Shown here: positions 15,864-24,307 of the stretch, piece after piece | Layout of the letters: the number at the start of each line of letters is the position of its first letter | Position numbering within the stretch: the first letter of the stretch is position 1 | Origin: an uncultured Eubacteriales bacterium | GTDB taxonomy: Bacteria > Bacillota > Clostridia > Oscillospirales > Oscillospiraceae | Direction: 5' to 3' | Assembly (NCBI GenBank): GCA_900540635.1 | Contig: UQGU01000001.1 | Location: forward strand, 124,001-188,000 | DNA length: 64,000 nucleotides | Program-made: the position numbers and the translations under genes | The notes under the pieces: generated by a model | The model's input: the letters and a program-made list of their open reading frames with translations, nothing else | Told to the model about the DNA's origin: nothing | Databases searched by the model: none

Positions 15864-15909
15864 AAAATCCACAGCTTCTCCCCTGCTTTGGAGCGGCTGT
15901 GGATTTTTT
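15864..15909 (+). terminator. Rho-independent terminator after the phosphate operon
   Basis: AAAATCCACAGC pairs with GCTGTGGATTTT across a 20-base loop and is followed by more T. It begins 10 bases after the kinase stop. The A-rich 5' arm means it may also work for the convergent rhodanese gene. Confidence 0.85.
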
Positions 15910-15956
15910 GTGGACCGGCGACACCCGGGATGCGCTAGCATCGTCCCCGTTGCTCG

Positions 15957-16277
15957 TTATAGCAGGCCATATTCCATGCCGTAGGGCCAGCCGTTGAGGC
16001 CGCCCAGGTCGTAGAGATGGGGATAGCCCAGGTCAAACAGCTGGGCAGCCGCCAAAGCCGACCGGCGGCCGGTGCGGCAATAGATCAGAATTCTTGCCTG
16101 CTTGTCCGGCAGAATCTCCGACAGGTCCGCATCCTCAATGTCATCCAGCGGCAGCAGCTTCGCCCCCGCCGCGTGCTCCAGGGCATATTCATCCTCTGTC
16201 CGCACATCCAGCAGCACACTGCCGGGATAAGTATCCAAAATATGCTTTCCCTCCTGGAAAGAAATTGCCTGAATCAT
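15957..16277 (-). CDS. Single-domain rhodanese
   Basis: The 106-residue protein is one rhodanese domain: LLDVRTEDEY near residue 22, the active-site loop YCRTGRRS with Cys67, and GGLNGWPY near the C-terminus. It transfers sulfane sulfur, probably in the cytoplasm since no signal is seen. A GGAG site precedes the chosen ATG. An upstream in-frame ATG at 16337 would extend into a non-homologous leader and is rejected. It converges with the phosphate operon. Confidence 0.88.
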   Translation of the reverse strand: MIQAISFQEGKHILDTYPGSVLLDVRTEDEYALEHAAGAKLLPLDDIEDADLSEILPDKQARILIYCRTGRRSALAAAQLFDLGYPHLYDLGGLNGWPYGMEYGLL

Positions 16278-16339
16278 GGTTTCCGCTCCGTTTCCAATGT
16301 TTTCCGCTATCATACCACAGCAGGCCCCAAAATGCAAGA

Positions 16340-16372
16340 AACCGGGAAAGCAAAGCCGCTTTCCCGGTTTCC
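16340..16372 (-). terminator. Hairpin between recombinase and rhodanese genes
   Basis: GAAACCGGGAAAGC and GCTTTCCCGGTTTC form a 14-base-pair stem with a six-base loop. It lies downstream of the recombinase stop on the minus strand and upstream of the rhodanese gene. There is only a short T-rich stretch after it, so termination is probable but not certain. Confidence 0.5.
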
Positions 16373-16441
16373 CGCCTTCGCGTATGCAATTTTGTCGGAT
16401 AACGCAGCCGTTACCGCTTCAAAACTGCCGCGAGGGCTTTT

Positions 16442-18130
16442 TTACTGCATGCCGCTCTCGTAGGCCTCGATCATCTTCTTGAACGTGTGACCCGTAGAAC
16501 CCGCGGGATTTGCCCGCCGTTTTAGCTTCCCCAGGTATTTTTCACAGGTATCGCCGGTGAAAATCTTGATGTCCAGCCGCAGAGTGTTATCATCCTCCGG
16601 GGTGACATAAATCCTGTCGATGAAGATGTCAATGAAATCCTTGGTGATGGCCTCGGTCTGGCACTGCTTCTCCGCATCTCGAAGGACTTTGCGAAGGTGC
16701 TCCATATTGGCGCGGAACTCCTCACTGGATTCCTGCTGGTCTTTCAGCTCCAGGAGCGCCTGCTCGCCGGATTTGATTTCCTGGTTGCACTGGGCGGTCA
16801 TGGCCTTGAAATCCGCCGGTGTGATGCTCTCCAGGGTCACCAGCTCCAATAGCTTGGACTTCTTCTTTTTGGCAAGGTCAATGTTTGTCTGGACTTCCTC
16901 GATTTTCTTTTCCAGATTGCCGTCACAGGTCATGCTGCGGTACATTCGCTCGTACTCCGCAATCATGGCGGCGGAAGCCTGTCGGGTGTCTCGGAATACC
17001 TCAAAGAGCAGAGGCACCAGCTCCTTTTCGTAGATGGGGAAGGAGTCACAGGCATCCGCGCCGGACTTGATTTTGTTGGAGCAGACCCATTTGCTGTTTT
17101 GGTTGCCCAGCTTGTCCTTGGATTCCCGGCGGTAGTAGGCGGTGCCGCAGTGGGTGCAAAAGAGCTTGCCGGTGAGCAGATTGGCATGATTGCAGATGCC
17201 CTGCCGGTTTTTTACATCCTCGCTTCTGCGCAGCAAAACCGCATTGGCCTTTTCCCACAGCTCCTCGGAGACAATGGCTGGGACGATCTGGCCGGTTTCA
17301 TCCTTGAACATGACCCATTCCTCCGGCGGGAGAAATTTCTGTTTCTTGGTGAACATATCCACCACTTTGACTTTGTTGCCGACGTAGTAGCCCTTGTATT
17401 TGGGATTGGAAATCATATTGGACATGGTGGTGTGGGCGATTTTCTTGCCGTTCAGGTTCCGGTAGCCCTTCTCCCAGAACAGGTTTTCGATCTGCTTCAT
17501 GGAATAGGCTCCGGTAGCATAGAGGGTGAAAAGCTCCCGCACCATGGGAGCTTGGGTTTCATCGATGACAAGGCGGCCATCGTCTTTGGTGTAACCAAAA
17601 ATTCGGGAGTTGCCCAGGACAACGCTCTGCTTGATGGCCTGCTGGTGGCCGAATTTGACACGGGAGCTGAGCTTCCGCAGTTCGTCCTGGGCAATGGAGG
17701 ACATGATGGAAAGGCGCAGCTCGGCGTCCTCGTCCAGGGTGTTGATGTTGTCGTTCTGGAAAAATACGCCAACCCCGCTGGACAGCAGCTGGCGGGTGAA
17801 CTGAATGGAATCCAGAGTGTTTCGGGCGAAGCGGGAGATTTCCTTTGTAATCACAAAGTCAAATTTTCCGGCGGCGGCATCCTCTACCATGCGGTTAAAA
17901 TCCTCCCGGTGCCTGGTGGAAGCGCCGGATATGCCCTCGTCGATATAGCCCGGGACAAAGGTCCAGGCAGGATTTTTCTTGATGAAGTCCTCGTAATAGC
18001 CAATCTGATTGCCCAGGGAATTCAGCTGCTCATCGGATTCGGAGGAGACACGGGCATAGAAGGTGACCCGCAGAGGAAGGTCATAAATGGTCTTGGCGCG
18101 GAGAAGCTGCCGTATGTTGTGTATATCCAT
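16442..18130 (-). CDS. Large serine recombinase
   Basis: The 562-residue protein has the resolvase catalytic domain (FYARVSS with the nucleophilic Ser near residue 29, then GISGASTRHREDFNRMVED and ITKEISRFARNT). A recombinase domain follows, then a zinc ribbon (LFCTHCGTAYY ... WVCSNK ... ADACDSF, about 325-370), and then a long coiled coil (about 395-475). This is the TnpX/TndX-type layout used by conjugative and mobilisable elements of Clostridia to integrate and excise. AGAGGT precedes the ATG. It marks the left side of a lower-GC mobile region that carries the defence genes. Confidence 0.92.
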   Translation of the reverse strand: MDIHNIRQLLRAKTIYDLPLRVTFYARVSSESDEQLNSLGNQIGYYEDFIKKNPAWTFVPGYIDEGISGASTRHREDFNRMVEDAAAGKFDFVITKEISRFARNTLDSIQFTRQLLSSGVGVFFQNDNINTLDEDAELRLSIMSSIAQDELRKLSSRVKFGHQQAIKQSVVLGNSRIFGYTKDDGRLVIDETQAPMVRELFTLYATGAYSMKQIENLFWEKGYRNLNGKKIAHTTMSNMISNPKYKGYYVGNKVKVVDMFTKKQKFLPPEEWVMFKDETGQIVPAIVSEELWEKANAVLLRRSEDVKNRQGICNHANLLTGKLFCTHCGTAYYRRESKDKLGNQNSKWVCSNKIKSGADACDSFPIYEKELVPLLFEVFRDTRQASAAMIAEYERMYRSMTCDGNLEKKIEEVQTNIDLAKKKKSKLLELVTLESITPADFKAMTAQCNQEIKSGEQALLELKDQQESSEEFRANMEHLRKVLRDAEKQCQTEAITKDFIDIFIDRIYVTPEDDNTLRLDIKIFTGDTCEKYLGKLKRRANPAGSTGHTFKKMIEAYESGMQ

Positions 18131-18258
18131 GGTGTACCTCTAAAGTTCGTTGTATCATGTTCTGCAATTATGATAGCACATATCGCGAAGCTTTACAACC
18201 CAGAATTGACTGGAAAAAGCGGCAACCCGCTGCCGGATTGCCGCCTGAGGGGTTGGAA

Positions 18259-18438
18259 CTAACGCTCCATGGAAGTGGCCCGATTTTTGATTTTGATCCG
18301 CATACGGTTCCGCTGATCCTCCGTAATCAGGCCCTTGGCGTAGAGCGTGTCGTTATAATAGGTCAGCCACAGCTGCTGAATGGTGGCCTGGATGGTCTGT
18401 TCGTTTGGTTTCGGATGGTTTTCATTGTTTTCTGCCAT
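18259..18438 (-). CDS. Small conserved mobile-element protein
   Basis: The 59-residue protein is mainly helical with TIQATIQQLWLTYYNDTLYA and GLITEDQRNRMRIKIKNR. Short proteins of this pattern are commonly found directly upstream of large serine recombinases in elements of Clostridia. The function is unknown. An AGGGGG ribosome binding site lies 8 bases before the ATG. It is probably co-transcribed with the recombinase. Confidence 0.65.
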   Translation of the reverse strand: MAENNENHPKPNEQTIQATIQQLWLTYYNDTLYAKGLITEDQRNRMRIKIKNRATSMER

Positions 18439-18605
18439 AGTAAGCCCCCTGTGCATTTCCTAGTTTTCCCGGGATGAAAGCTCTTTATGCGCCTGTGCGC
18501 TAAGCAGAAACCTGAGGGTATCACCGGGGCCGCTCAGGCTGCGATAGAATCTGTTTGCGATATTCAGTTGTCACATACAGGAAAATAGGGGGTGTGACGC
18601 AACGG

Positions 18606-18788
18606 TCACGAGGTGATTCCATCCTTTGTAATGGCAGCCAGTCCGGCAACGGAGAACTTCCACTCCGGCGGGAGACTGAGAATGATGGAAAATAGCCCAA
18701 TGGCCTTGAGAGAAAGCCGGGTATCCCGGAGATGGTGGATGCTCATGACGGTAAAATCCTTATCCTTCGTTGCCCGAATCACCGGCAA
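18606..18788 (-). pseudogene. N-terminal remnant of a mobile-element HTH (DnaD-like) protein
   Basis: The 60-codon frame reads MPVIRATKDKDFTVMSIHHL and continues into SLKAIGLFSIILSLPPEW, the well-conserved beginning of the replication/DnaD-like HTH proteins carried by integrative elements of Clostridia. Those proteins are several times longer. The frame stops after ITKDGITS, so the rest is lost. It indicates that an element once filled this site and was cut down by deletion. Confidence 0.65.
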
Positions 18789-18811
18789 TTGGAAATCCCT
18801 CCTTGCGGCAA

Positions 18812-19046
18812 AGGGAGTCGCGTTTTACGACACCCTTTGAATTTTTGCCGGGCGCAGACCGATTCTGGGGAGGCAAACGTCGCCTTTCGAGGCGAGCACC
18901 CGACAGCTGTCCTAAAGGAAATAGAACATATGTTCATATATTGTATAGAAAGGGAGGTGATTTGTCAAGAGAGATACGGGAAATAGTTGGAAATGGATAA
19001 TTTTTCTTGGGAAAAATGGAAGGATGTCGTATTTCACGACACCCTT
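18812..19046. repeat. Two copies of a GTCG/ACGACACCCTT palindromic motif
   Basis: AGGGAGTCGCGTTTTACGAC (continuing ACCCTT, 18812-18837) and AAGGATGTCGTATTTCACGA (continuing CACCCTT, 19020-19046) are near-identical, and each is itself a dyad, with the arms pairing around TTT. They are about 208 bases apart, bracketing a LexA-like box. They could be operators for the lost HTH protein or element hairpins. Confidence 0.5.
18924..18935. promoter_or_regulatory. LexA/DinR box-like palindrome
   Basis: GAACATATGTTC is a perfect palindrome matching the Gram-positive SOS core GAAC-N4-GTTC. A GGGAGGTGAT ribosome binding site follows about 15 bases later, but only a 12-codon TTG frame remains. The regulated gene is probably deleted. 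The 18789-19467 interval contains no convincing gene otherwise. Confidence 0.45.
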
Positions 19047-19283
19047 GGGTGCGGGGGAATATGTATGAGTGGAATGTGGCGGTATGGGGTGGAGGGGGAC
19101 GGAGTCTGGTGCGGAGAAGGAAAAATGATTGCCTTATGTGAAAATATAAGAAATATGCACATTGGATATTAATAGCACATTGGATTTTCTGAGGAGTTAT
19201 CTTCAGAAAATAACGTATATGTGCTTTGAACTCCACGAGAAAAGAACAAGCGAATATTCTCATCTTTGTCTGAGAGTAATTTG

Positions 19284-19312
19284 TTGAAAAATTTCAGAAT
19301 TTATGCTATTAT
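19284..19312 (+). promoter_or_regulatory. Promoter of the defence operon
   Basis: TTGAAA and TATTAT are 17 bases apart, with TGC directly before the -10 element (extended -10). The promoter lies about 150 bases upstream of the helicase start, leaving a long untranslated leader. No other strong promoter is seen before the six overlapping or closely spaced genes. Confidence 0.65.
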
Positions 19313-19467
19313 AAGATAAAATTGTGGTTGTTTTGCGTACCGAAATCGTCCATGTGTTCTACGACTGCCTAATTGTATCTGAAAGACTTTCACAAAGTAA
19401 TTCATGTAAACAATGAGTGGGCGTATGGACGGGGTGATTCGTCTGCTTTGCCATAGGGGGAACGACG

Positions 19468-22400
19468 GTGGATAACATTCAAATTCCGGGTATGCCCAAG
19501 ATGATTGATAATGTCAATCTTCGAGTTCGTGATGATCTGGAGGAGACGATCACAAAGAAAAGCAAGTTGCGAATTGCCGCAGCCTGTTTCTCGATTTATG
19601 CCTATGAAGAACTGAAAAAGAGCTTGTCTGGTATCGAGGATTTGAAGTTTATTTTCACATCTCCTACCTTTATTACAGAAAAGACGGAAAAGTCCAAGCG
19701 GGAGTTCTTTATTCCGCGGATGACTCGTGAGCAGAACCTGTATGGTACTGAATTTGAGGTTCGCCTGCGGAATGAGCTGACGCAGCGGGCGATTGCCAAA
19801 GAGTGTGCTGCGTGGATCAAGCAAAAGGCAACTTTCAAGTCCAATACAACAAACCAGGTTGTTCCCGGTTTCTTGAATGTACTGTCAGAGAAAGACCAGT
19901 ACACTTATATGCCTTTTAATGAGTTCACAACGGTTGATCTCGGTTGTGAGCGTGGCAACTATGCTTACAACTTCACGCAGAGATTGTCTTTCCCCACGAG
20001 CAAGAGCTACATTGACCTTTTTGAGCAGCTCTGGAATGACAAGCAGCACTTCCAGGATGTAACCGACCAAGTGATTGAAAACATTACGACAGTCTATAAC
20101 GAGAACTCTCCCGAATTCATCTACTTCGTGACTCTCTATAATATTTTCAGCGAGTTTCTGGATGATGTTTCCGAGGACACGCTCCCGAATGAGGCAACCG
20201 GCTTTAAGGACAGCAAGGTGTGGAATATGCTGTTCAACTTCCAGCGTGATGCCGCGCTTGCCATTATCAATAAGCTCGAAAAATACAACGGCTGTATTTT
20301 GGCGGATTCGGTTGGCCTAGGTAAGACTTTTACAGCATTGGCTGTCATCAAATACTACGAGTCCAGAAACAAAAGCGTCCTGGTGCTTTGCCCGAAGAAG
20401 CTCGCCAACAACTGGAATACATACCGTGACAACTATATCAACAACCCGCTTGCAGAAGATCGTCTGAACTACAAGGTACTGTATCACACGGACCTTGGCA
20501 GAACCCATGGTTTCTCCAACGGTACGGACTTGTCCCGTTTGCGTTGGGATACATACGACCTTGTGGTGATTGACGAATCTCACAACTTCAGAAACGGCGG
20601 CAAACTGGAAAGTGAAGATGACAGCAAGGATAACCGCTATGTAACGCTGCTGAAGCAGGTCCTTCGCAAAGGCGTTAAAACCAAAGTCCTTATGCTCTCT
20701 GCCACGCCGGTTAACACCCGTTTCAATGATTTGAAAAATCAGCTTCAGCTTGCCTATGAGGGAGACTCCTCGCTTTTGGACAGCAAGCTGAAAACCTCCC
20801 GTTCGATTGACGAGATATTCCGAAACGCACAAAAGGCATTTAACACATGGAGCAAATGGGAGCCTTGTGACAGAACAACGGATAATCTGCTGCGTATGCT
20901 TGACTTCGATTTCTTCGAGGTTTTGGACAGCGTAACGATTGCCCGCTCCAGAAAGCATATTGAGAAGTATTATGACACGGCTTCTATCGGAAAGTTCCCT
21001 GAAAGACTCCCGCCTAAATCACACAGGCCGCATCTGACCGATTTGAAAGATGCAATCAGCTATAACGAGATCTTTGAGCAGCTCACGCAGCTGAATTTGG
21101 ATATATACCGTCCGTCGCACTATATCTTGCCGAGCCGTATGGAGAAGTATGCCGAGCTTTATGGCGATAACAAGGTCAATGTAGGCTTTACGCAGGCAAA
21201 CCGTGAGCAGGGTATCCGCCGTCTTATGGCGATCAACCTGATGAAGCGAATGGAAAGCTCAGTCTACTCCTTTAATCTAACGCTTGGCAGGATAAAAGAA
21301 CTGATTGAGAATACCATAAATACCATCGATAACTACGAAAACAGAGTTGGTACGAAGATCAGCCTTACCGATATTTCTGATGCCGATGAATACGACCTGG
21401 ACGATCAGAATAGCGATGATTTTGCCGCCATTGGCAAGAAGGTTCAGATTGATCTTGCCGATATGGACAGGCTCTCCTGGCGGGGCGAACTTGCCAAAGA
21501 CCAGGAAGTATTGGAACTGCTGACGCTATTGGTGGACGATATTACGCCGGAGCATGACAGCAAGCTGCAAGAGCTTCTTACTGACCTCACAAATAAAATC
21601 GAGCATCCCATCAATGAGGGAAACAAGAAAATTATCATTTTCACAGCATTTGCGGATACAGCAATGTACCTCTATGACCATGTTTCCGATTTCATGCTGA
21701 AGAAATTCGGCTTACATACTGCGGTCATTACTGGCTCGGTTGATGGACGCACCACAGCAAAGCTGAAGAACGCTGATATGAACACCATTCTGACCTGCTT
21801 CTCGCCGAGATCAAAGGATCGGGATTTGTTTGATAATATCCCGAAGGTCGATATTGATATTCTGATTGCTACCGACTGTATCTCCGAAGGTCAGAACCTC
21901 CAGGACTGCGATTATCTTATCAACTACGATATTCATTGGAACCCTGTTCGCATTATTCAGCGTTTTGGCCGTGTTGACCGTATTGGCAGCAAAAACAAGG
22001 TGATTCAGCTTGTCAATTTCTGGCCCGATATTACTCTGGACGAGTATATCAACCTGAAATCGAAAGTCGAAACCCGCATGAAGATTGTGGACATGACCGC
22101 CACCGGCGATGATAATCTTCTCTCCGATGAAGAAAAGCACGATTTGGAGTATCGCAAGGCACAGCTCAAACGCTTGCAGGAAGAAGTCGTGGATATTGAG
22201 GAAATGTCCTCCGGTATTTCCATCATGGACTTGGGACTTAACGAGTTCCGATTGGATTTGCTCGACTACATCAAGCAGCATCCCGAACTGGAGCATACAC
22301 CGATGGGCCTTCACGCTGTTGCACCTGCTTCTGCCGATTGCCCGCCGGGGGTGATCTATGTCTTGAAGAACAGAGCAAAGAGTATCAACATTGACAATAA

Positions 22401-22743
22401 GAACCGCCTGCACCCGTTTTACATGGTCTACATCAGCGAGGATGGCGAAGTGGTCTGCGATTACTTGCAGCCGAAGAAGCTGCTTGACACAATGCGGTAT
22501 GTCTGCCGCGGGCAGGACAAGCCCATCGAAAAGCTGTACCACCGGTTCAATGAGGAAACGGATGACGGCCGAAATATGACCGATATTTCCGAACTTTTGA
22601 GCGAAGCGATCAACTCCATCATTGATGTGAAAGAGGAAAACGACATTGACAGCCTGTTCAAAAGCGGCGGCACTTCTGCGCTGCTTTCGCAGGTCTCCGG
22701 CTTGGACGATTTTGAGCTGATCTGTTTCTTGGTTGTGAAATAA
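19468..22743 (+). CDS. PLD-domain SNF2-type helicase of a defence operon
   Basis: The 1091-residue protein has an N-terminal PLD-like segment (about 1-125, ending in RNELTQRAIAKECAAWIKQK). An SF2 helicase core follows: Walker A ADSVGLGKTFTALAV near residue 278, DESHNFRN near 368, LSATPVNT near 410, and the second lobe with IIFTAFADTAMY, LIATDCISEGQNLQDC and IQRFGRVDRIG (about 710-845). It probably translocates on double-stranded DNA. The start is a GTG with AGGGGG upstream. It leads an operon with DUF4391, TIR, type III Mod, Abi and Res genes, so an antiphage role is inferred. Confidence 0.88.
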   Translation: MDNIQIPGMPKMIDNVNLRVRDDLEETITKKSKLRIAAACFSIYAYEELKKSLSGIEDLKFIFTSPTFITEKTEKSKREFFIPRMTREQNLYGTEFEVRLRNELTQRAIAKECAAWIKQKATFKSNTTNQVVPGFLNVLSEKDQYTYMPFNEFTTVDLGCERGNYAYNFTQRLSFPTSKSYIDLFEQLWNDKQHFQDVTDQVIENITTVYNENSPEFIYFVTLYNIFSEFLDDVSEDTLPNEATGFKDSKVWNMLFNFQRDAALAIINKLEKYNGCILADSVGLGKTFTALAVIKYYESRNKSVLVLCPKKLANNWNTYRDNYINNPLAEDRLNYKVLYHTDLGRTHGFSNGTDLSRLRWDTYDLVVIDESHNFRNGGKLESEDDSKDNRYVTLLKQVLRKGVKTKVLMLSATPVNTRFNDLKNQLQLAYEGDSSLLDSKLKTSRSIDEIFRNAQKAFNTWSKWEPCDRTTDNLLRMLDFDFFEVLDSVTIARSRKHIEKYYDTASIGKFPERLPPKSHRPHLTDLKDAISYNEIFEQLTQLNLDIYRPSHYILPSRMEKYAELYGDNKVNVGFTQANREQGIRRLMAINLMKRMESSVYSFNLTLGRIKELIENTINTIDNYENRVGTKISLTDISDADEYDLDDQNSDDFAAIGKKVQIDLADMDRLSWRGELAKDQEVLELLTLLVDDITPEHDSKLQELLTDLTNKIEHPINEGNKKIIIFTAFADTAMYLYDHVSDFMLKKFGLHTAVITGSVDGRTTAKLKNADMNTILTCFSPRSKDRDLFDNIPKVDIDILIATDCISEGQNLQDCDYLINYDIHWNPVRIIQRFGRVDRIGSKNKVIQLVNFWPDITLDEYINLKSKVETRMKIVDMTATGDDNLLSDEEKHDLEYRKAQLKRLQEEVVDIEEMSSGISIMDLGLNEFRLDLLDYIKQHPELEHTPMGLHAVAPASADCPPGVIYVLKNRAKSINIDNKNRLHPFYMVYISEDGEVVCDYLQPKKLLDTMRYVCRGQDKPIEKLYHRFNEETDDGRNMTDISELLSEAINSIIDVKEENDIDSLFKSGGTSALLSQVSGLDDFELICFLVVK

Positions 22744-22772
22744 GAAAACAATGTAGAAAGGTGGTAGGCAGT

Positions 22773-23417
22773 GTGCTCGGCTTTCCGCAAACGACTGAAT
22801 TCAACAAGAGAATCCCGAAGCAAAAGCTCTATGAGAACATGGAAGTTTCACCGGCTCTGAAGCGTGTCTTTGTGGAGAGAATCAAGCTGATCTATTGGCG
22901 GAATAAGCTGGGTGTCTCCACCATGAACATTGCACCGGGCGAAACGGTGACAGAGATCGAAGTCATTGAGATCAAACTGGCAAGTCCACAGCTTAATGAG
23001 GCTGTGCTCAGACAGATTGACAAGGAAATTCCGTATCATATTCTTTTCATTCTTTCCTTTAATGGCAAGGTGCAGGCTTGGACGGGCTATAAAGAAGCTG
23101 CCGAGGGCGGCAACAAGGCTTTCAAGGTGAACAAGTATTACCACACCGAATGGATGCCGGAGCATGAGCTGAATCTCAAAATCGAAGGCTTGAATATGGA
23201 TGCCGTTTGGGAGAACCTCATCATTCAAGTCGGCGGTGTTGAGGTCGGGCAAGGAAAATCCTTGGATGAGCAGATACAAATTGATGACCAAAAGGCGAAA
23301 ATGCAGAAGGAAATCGAGAAACTGGAAAAGCAGGCTCGGAATGAGAAGCAGCCAAATAAGAAGTTTCAGCTTGCGCAGCAGGTTAAAACGTTAAAGAAAC
23401 AACTTGATGAGTTATAA
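22773..23417 (+). CDS. DUF4391 protein of the defence operon
   Basis: The 214-residue protein opens as DUF4391 proteins do (LGFPQTTEFNKRIPKQKLYE) and has the core KRVFVERIKLIYWRNKLGV and EVIEIKLASPQLNEAVLRQI (about 30-80). A C-terminal coiled coil follows. The function of DUF4391 is not known. The family is repeatedly seen between a helicase gene and type III methyltransferase genes, as here. I chose the GTG at 22773, which has AAGGTGG 8 bases upstream. The GTG at 22761 is too close to that site. Confidence 0.78.
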   Translation: MLGFPQTTEFNKRIPKQKLYENMEVSPALKRVFVERIKLIYWRNKLGVSTMNIAPGETVTEIEVIEIKLASPQLNEAVLRQIDKEIPYHILFILSFNGKVQAWTGYKEAAEGGNKAFKVNKYYHTEWMPEHELNLKIEGLNMDAVWENLIIQVGGVEVGQGKSLDEQIQIDDQKAKMQKEIEKLEKQARNEKQPNKKFQLAQQVKTLKKQLDEL

Positions 23418-23431
23418 AGGAGTGATTGATT

Positions 23432-24307
23432 ATGTCAGTAACGCAATATCAAAACACGGTTAATTCACTGGATAAGGAAATTGCAGACCTTGAGAAGAAA
23501 AAGGCTGTCAAGGATAAAGAGATTGCCACTTTACAAGATAAAATTAATTCTGTGAAAAAAAGCATTACAAAAAATACATCGCCAGCATCTCTTAGTAGTA
23601 AGCAAAAACAGATTGCTTCTTACGAATCCGATAAAGTAAAAAAAGCGAGTGACAGTGCGGACATCGGAAAGAGAATTGCAGATAAGAGGAAAAAAAGATC
23701 TGAAGCCTATTTGAAGCTCCAAAAGGAGCAGCAAAATGAGCAAAAGAAACAGGATAAAGCTAACCGACAGATTCAAGCATCCTACGAAGCTCGAATAAAA
23801 GAACTTCAGCAGCAGATTTCACAGCAGGTGGTTGTATCCGAGGTTACCCCAATAGCAGATGATGAAGAATACGATGTGTTTGTGTCCCACGCATTCGAAG
23901 ATAAGGAGTCGTTTGTTGACGAGTTTGTAGACGCATTACGGGCTCAAGGACTCAAAGTATGGTACGACACAGACAAACTCAAATGGGGTGACTCAATGCG
24001 TGAGAAAATCGACAGGGGGTTGGCGAAATCAAGGTATGGCGTTGTTATTCTATCGCCCAACTACATTGCCGAACATAAATACTGGACAAAGGCAGAACTG
24101 AACGGACTTTTCCAAGTCGAAACCGTAAATGGAAAAACCATTCTCCCAATATGGCATAATCTGACGAAAAAGCAGGTCGTCGAGTATAGCCCAATTATTG
24201 CAGATCGCAAAGCTATGACAACAGCTTCGATGACTCCCGAAGAAATAGCCGCAGAGTTGAAAGACTTATTTGCACCAAACGATACGGAGGACAAGCATAA
24301 TGGATAA
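23432..24307 (+). CDS. Coiled-coil TIR-domain protein, likely NADase effector
   Basis: The 291-residue protein has a Lys/Glu/Gln-rich coiled coil (about 1-135) followed by a TIR domain: EYDVFVSHAFEDKESFVDEF near residue 148, LRAQGLKVWYD, SRYGVVILSPNYI and YWTKAELNGLF. The Glu in KAEL is at the position of the catalytic Glu of NAD-cleaving TIR domains. It would deplete NAD after infection is sensed. The DNA is AT-richer than the helicase and Res genes. The ATG at 23432 follows AAAGGAG, and the gene overlaps the methyltransferase gene by 8 bases, so it belongs to the operon. Confidence 0.85.
   Translation: MSVTQYQNTVNSLDKEIADLEKKKAVKDKEIATLQDKINSVKKSITKNTSPASLSSKQKQIASYESDKVKKASDSADIGKRIADKRKKRSEAYLKLQKEQQNEQKKQDKANRQIQASYEARIKELQQQISQQVVVSEVTPIADDEEYDVFVSHAFEDKESFVDEFVDALRAQGLKVWYDTDKLKWGDSMREKIDRGLAKSRYGVVILSPNYIAEHKYWTKAELNGLFQVETVNGKTILPIWHNLTKKQVVEYSPIIADRKAMTTASMTPEEIAAELKDLFAPNDTEDKHNG

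Noticed and set aside
18934..19263. 109-codon minus-strand frame with a Pro-rich stretch
   Set aside because: No ribosome binding site, odd composition and no recognisable domain. It overlaps the repeated palindromes.
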